Shown here: in pieces, positions 28,413 to 29,863 of the stretch | Position numbering within the stretch: the stretch's first letter is position 1 | How the letters are laid out: each line of letters begins with the position of its first letter | From: an uncultured Pseudomonadota bacterium | GTDB taxonomy: Bacteria; Myxococcota_A; Polyangia; HGW-17 | DNA length: 29,863 nucleotides | Direction of reading: 5' to 3' | Assembly (NCBI GenBank): GCA_938004375.1 | Contig: CALKWH010000253.1 | Span: 1 to 29,863, forward strand | The notes under the pieces: model-generated | What the model was told of the DNA's origin: nothing | Seen by the model: only the letters and a program-made list of their open reading frames with translations | Databases searched by the model: none | Position numbers and translations under genes: made by a program

Positions 28413-28823
28413 ATGGAGAACCCCAAGATCACGCAGGTCAACCAATACATCCGCCAGTTCTCGGAGCAACTGGGCATCCCGCTCCGCCCGGTGGACGAGT
28501 CCGGCTTCACCTACATCGCGCGGGGCTCGGCCACCCTGGGCATCAATGTCTTCCCCGAGCAGAACGTGCTGATCTTCCTGGCTTACATCATGGACCTGCC
28601 GGAAAAGAACCAGCTGCCCCTGTTCTCGAAACTGCTGGAACTGAACATGCTCAAAACCAAGGACGGCGCCTTCGCGGTGGACTTCCAGGAGAAGAAGATC
28701 TACCTGCGCGCCCTGCGGGGCCTCGAGGGCCTGGACTACCCCGAGTTCGTCGACCTGGTGCGCACCCTCTCCGAGGTGGCCGACGAGTGGGACGACAAGC
28801 TCAAGTCCGAGTTCGCCCAGTGA
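28413..28823 (+). CDS. Small YbjN/CesT-like protein
   Basis: 136 residues. ATG at 28413 follows GGAGGT; a longer open frame to the left runs through the promoter and is rejected. Acidic, soluble, alpha/beta, with the pattern helix (QYIRQFSEQLGI), strands (FTYIARGSATLGINVFP, VLIFLAYIMDLP), helix (LPLFSKLLELNM), strands (AFAVDFQEKKIYLRALR) and long C-terminal helix. This matches the fold shared by YbjN-domain proteins and CesT-type secretion chaperones. No type III secretion genes are nearby, so a general YbjN-like role is more likely. It has its own promoter and is divergent from the kinase. Confidence 0.82.
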   Translation: MENPKITQVNQYIRQFSEQLGIPLRPVDESGFTYIARGSATLGINVFPEQNVLIFLAYIMDLPEKNQLPLFSKLLELNMLKTKDGAFAVDFQEKKIYLRALRGLEGLDYPEFVDLVRTLSEVADEWDDKLKSEFAQ

Positions 28824-28845
28824 CCCCGCCGCACCGGAGCATGAA

Positions 28846-28896
28846 GGAATGAAGATCTGCGTCCTGGAAAGGGCGCTCTGAACCGATCTTCATTTC
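28846..28896. terminator. Inverted repeat after the YbjN/CesT-like gene, possible terminator
   Basis: GGAATGAAGATC (28846-28857) and GATCTTCATTTC (28885-28896) pair with one mismatch over 12 bp, separated by 27 bases. It starts 22 bases after the stop codon. The loop is long and no U-run follows, so an intrinsic terminator is doubtful; a protein-binding site or mRNA stem is also possible. Confidence 0.35.
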
Positions 28897-29006
28897 ATCC
28901 GTTTCGGGCCTGGGAAAAAGCGAGATAACCCTCACTGCACAACGGTTTCTCTTCGTTCCTTCACACCCGGAAAATCGGTAATGTCAGGGGCTGTTGACGG
29001 ACGTTT

Positions 29007-29060
29007 GGGTCAACTTTGGGTCAACTTTGGGTCAACGTGCGGGTCAACGTGCGGGTCAAC
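29007..29060 (+). repeat. Five GGGTCAAC direct repeats, 11-12 bp period
   Basis: Copies at 29007, 29018, 29029, 29041 and 29053. The first spacers are TTT and the later ones GTGC. An inverted half-site GTTGAC lies at 28993-28998. The near-helical period places all copies on one DNA face. Confidence 0.85.
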
Positions 29061-29155
29061 CAGACCAACGAGCGACCTCAGAGAGGTTCCCCGGAGACGG
29101 TGTCGACCCCGGCGGTCGGGGAGGTGCGCGCGGTCAGTTGCGGAGGAGGTGGAAC

Positions 29156-29816
29156 TCAGGGTCGAACCACCCGGAAACCGCTGTCAAACCACCTTGTGGC
29201 GGGGTGTGACGGGCTGTTTCGGGTCAAGGTGCAATATGATGCAGGGTTATTCCAATTGCCGTTGCGTATTATGTGGTTGGTGCCAGTGGCCGGACCCCGA
29301 TAGTCCGTCAGGCTCCCTGTCGGATACGTCCCTGTCCTGTCCCACACCCACTCGTCCACGTTTCCGGAAAGATCGTGGAAACCCAGCTCATTCGCCAGCT
29401 TCGACCCCACAGGATTGGACCGCTGCGTCGTCGTGCGACCTGTCTCGGAAGTGTTGTACCCGAACACAGCGTAGTCCCCGATGAGGTTGCTACCCGTGCT
29501 CCCCGCGAACGCCTTCGCGTAGCCCGTGGTGTTCACCGCCCCCGGGTTCTCGGAGTTTGCACCCATCGCTGCCCACATCCACTCCATCTCCGTCGGCAAC
29601 CGGTAGCCGTCAGCGTCCCAGTTCGCCGTCGCTGCGTTCCAATCGGCGTTGTCCGTGGTGGGAATCTGCTCGTATGTCAGGGTGCTAAAATACACCCCAT
29701 TCACCGAGTACACCGGCGTCAACCCCTCAAGCAGGCTCAATTTGTTGCAAAACGCGATCGCTGCATACCAACTCACCCTCTGCACAGGATCGTTCACGCC
29801 GCTGGAGTACATCGTG
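29156..29816 (-). CDS. Formylglycine-generating-enzyme-like (SUMF1) domain protein, 5'-truncated
   Basis: About 219 residues remain; the N-terminus is lost at the contig end, and the Met at 29812 is internal, not a start. Family landmarks are present: PVQRVSWYAAIAFCNKLS near the cut, DGYRLPTEMEWMWAA, HDLSGNVDEWVWD, and the ending GFRVVRP. In true FGE the active site has two Cys in GGSxxCxxxYC. Here the matching segment is NGNWNNPASYC: the second Cys is kept but the first is Asn, so ordinary sulfatase-activating activity is doubtful. The domain is often used as a C-type-lectin-like binding fold. Codon use is visibly less GC-rich and Asn/Thr richer than the neighbours, which may mean a separate history. 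Confidence 0.9.
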
Positions 29817-29863
29817 AGATCGGAAGAGCGTCGTGTAGGGAAAGAGTGTAGATCTCGGTGGTC
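29817..29863 (+). other. Illumina P5-side adapter left in the assembly
   Basis: AGATCGGAAGAGCGTCGTGT and what follows match the reverse complement of the TruSeq universal (P5) adapter. The plus-strand translation gives EIGRASCRERV, another known adapter peptide. Not genomic. Confidence 0.98.

Larger units (their letters stand above)
28824..29155. other. 332-base non-coding region
   Basis: Lies between the ends of two convergent genes. It contains a 12-bp inverted repeat near its left end and a cluster of GGGTCAAC direct repeats in the middle, listed separately. No credible gene or RNA was recognised; plus-strand open frames here have no ribosome site and run antisense into the next gene. Confidence 0.7.

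Noticed and set aside
28413..28823. Type III secretion chaperone
   Set aside because: The fold is compatible, but no secretion apparatus or effector gene is in the window, so a YbjN-like call is safer.
29156..29300. Variable region of a diversity-generating retroelement
   Set aside because: The WNNPASYC C-terminus resembles some retroelement target proteins, but no reverse transcriptase and no near-copy template repeat are visible downstream.
28981..29484. Plus-strand open frames across the GGGTCAAC repeats
   Set aside because: No ribosome site, frame-dependent repeat translations, and overlap antisense with the FGE-like gene.

Overview
The window is one assembled contig with Illumina library adapters still attached at both ends (1-45 and 29817-29863). 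The biological sequence is therefore about 46-29816, and the genes at both edges are cut. The DNA is strongly GC-rich and gene-dense. Genes start with ATG, usually behind GGAGG-type ribosome sites, and promoters are sigma70-like. Lipoproteins with Asn-rich linkers, Cys-rich secreted proteins, MopE-type metal-binding repeats, TPR/beta-barrel proteins and RND efflux point to a Gram-negative bacterium with an elaborate envelope, most likely Myxococcota or a related deltaproteobacterial lineage. This assignment is inferred from gene style, not from a marker gene.

Layout. (1) 46-7823, minus strand: a MoxR-Bat operon transcribed right to left. It encodes a MoxR AAA+ ATPase, a DUF58 protein, a BatD/DUF4381-like membrane protein, two membrane-anchored VWA proteins (BatA-like and BatB-like), a TPR protein (BatC-like) with a 21-unit DQQN(K/Q) repeat, and a BatD-like protein cut by the contig end. 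Most junctions overlap, so the genes are probably translationally coupled. (2) 7824-8111: divergent promoter region. (3) 8112-11795, plus strand: a 1227-residue lipoprotein with nine tandem 66-residue metal-binding repeats, a lamin-tail-like domain and a Cys-rich tail. (4) 11850-20171, plus strand: a five-gene run of SNF2-family helicase, unknown partner protein, and a complete RND tripartite efflux system (membrane fusion lipoprotein, permease, TolC-like protein). (5) 20198-25618, plus strand: a sigma70 promoter followed by a duplicated two-gene cassette, Cys-rich lipoprotein plus TPR/beta-barrel protein, twice in tandem. (6) 25623-28296, minus strand: a FadL-like outer-membrane protein and an orphan NarL-type histidine kinase. 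(7) 28413-28823, plus strand: a small YbjN/CesT-like protein. (8) 28824-29155: non-coding, with an inverted repeat and five GGGTCAAC repeats. (9) 29156-29816, minus strand: a 5'-truncated formylglycine-generating-enzyme-like domain with less GC-rich codon use.

The loci share an envelope theme: stress/chaperone-like membrane complexes (MoxR-Bat), surface lipoproteins, outer-membrane barrels and export. The least explained items are the duplicated lipoprotein/TPR-barrel cassette and the helicase-partner pair fused to an efflux operon. No rRNA, tRNA, CRISPR array, transposase or phage gene was recognised.
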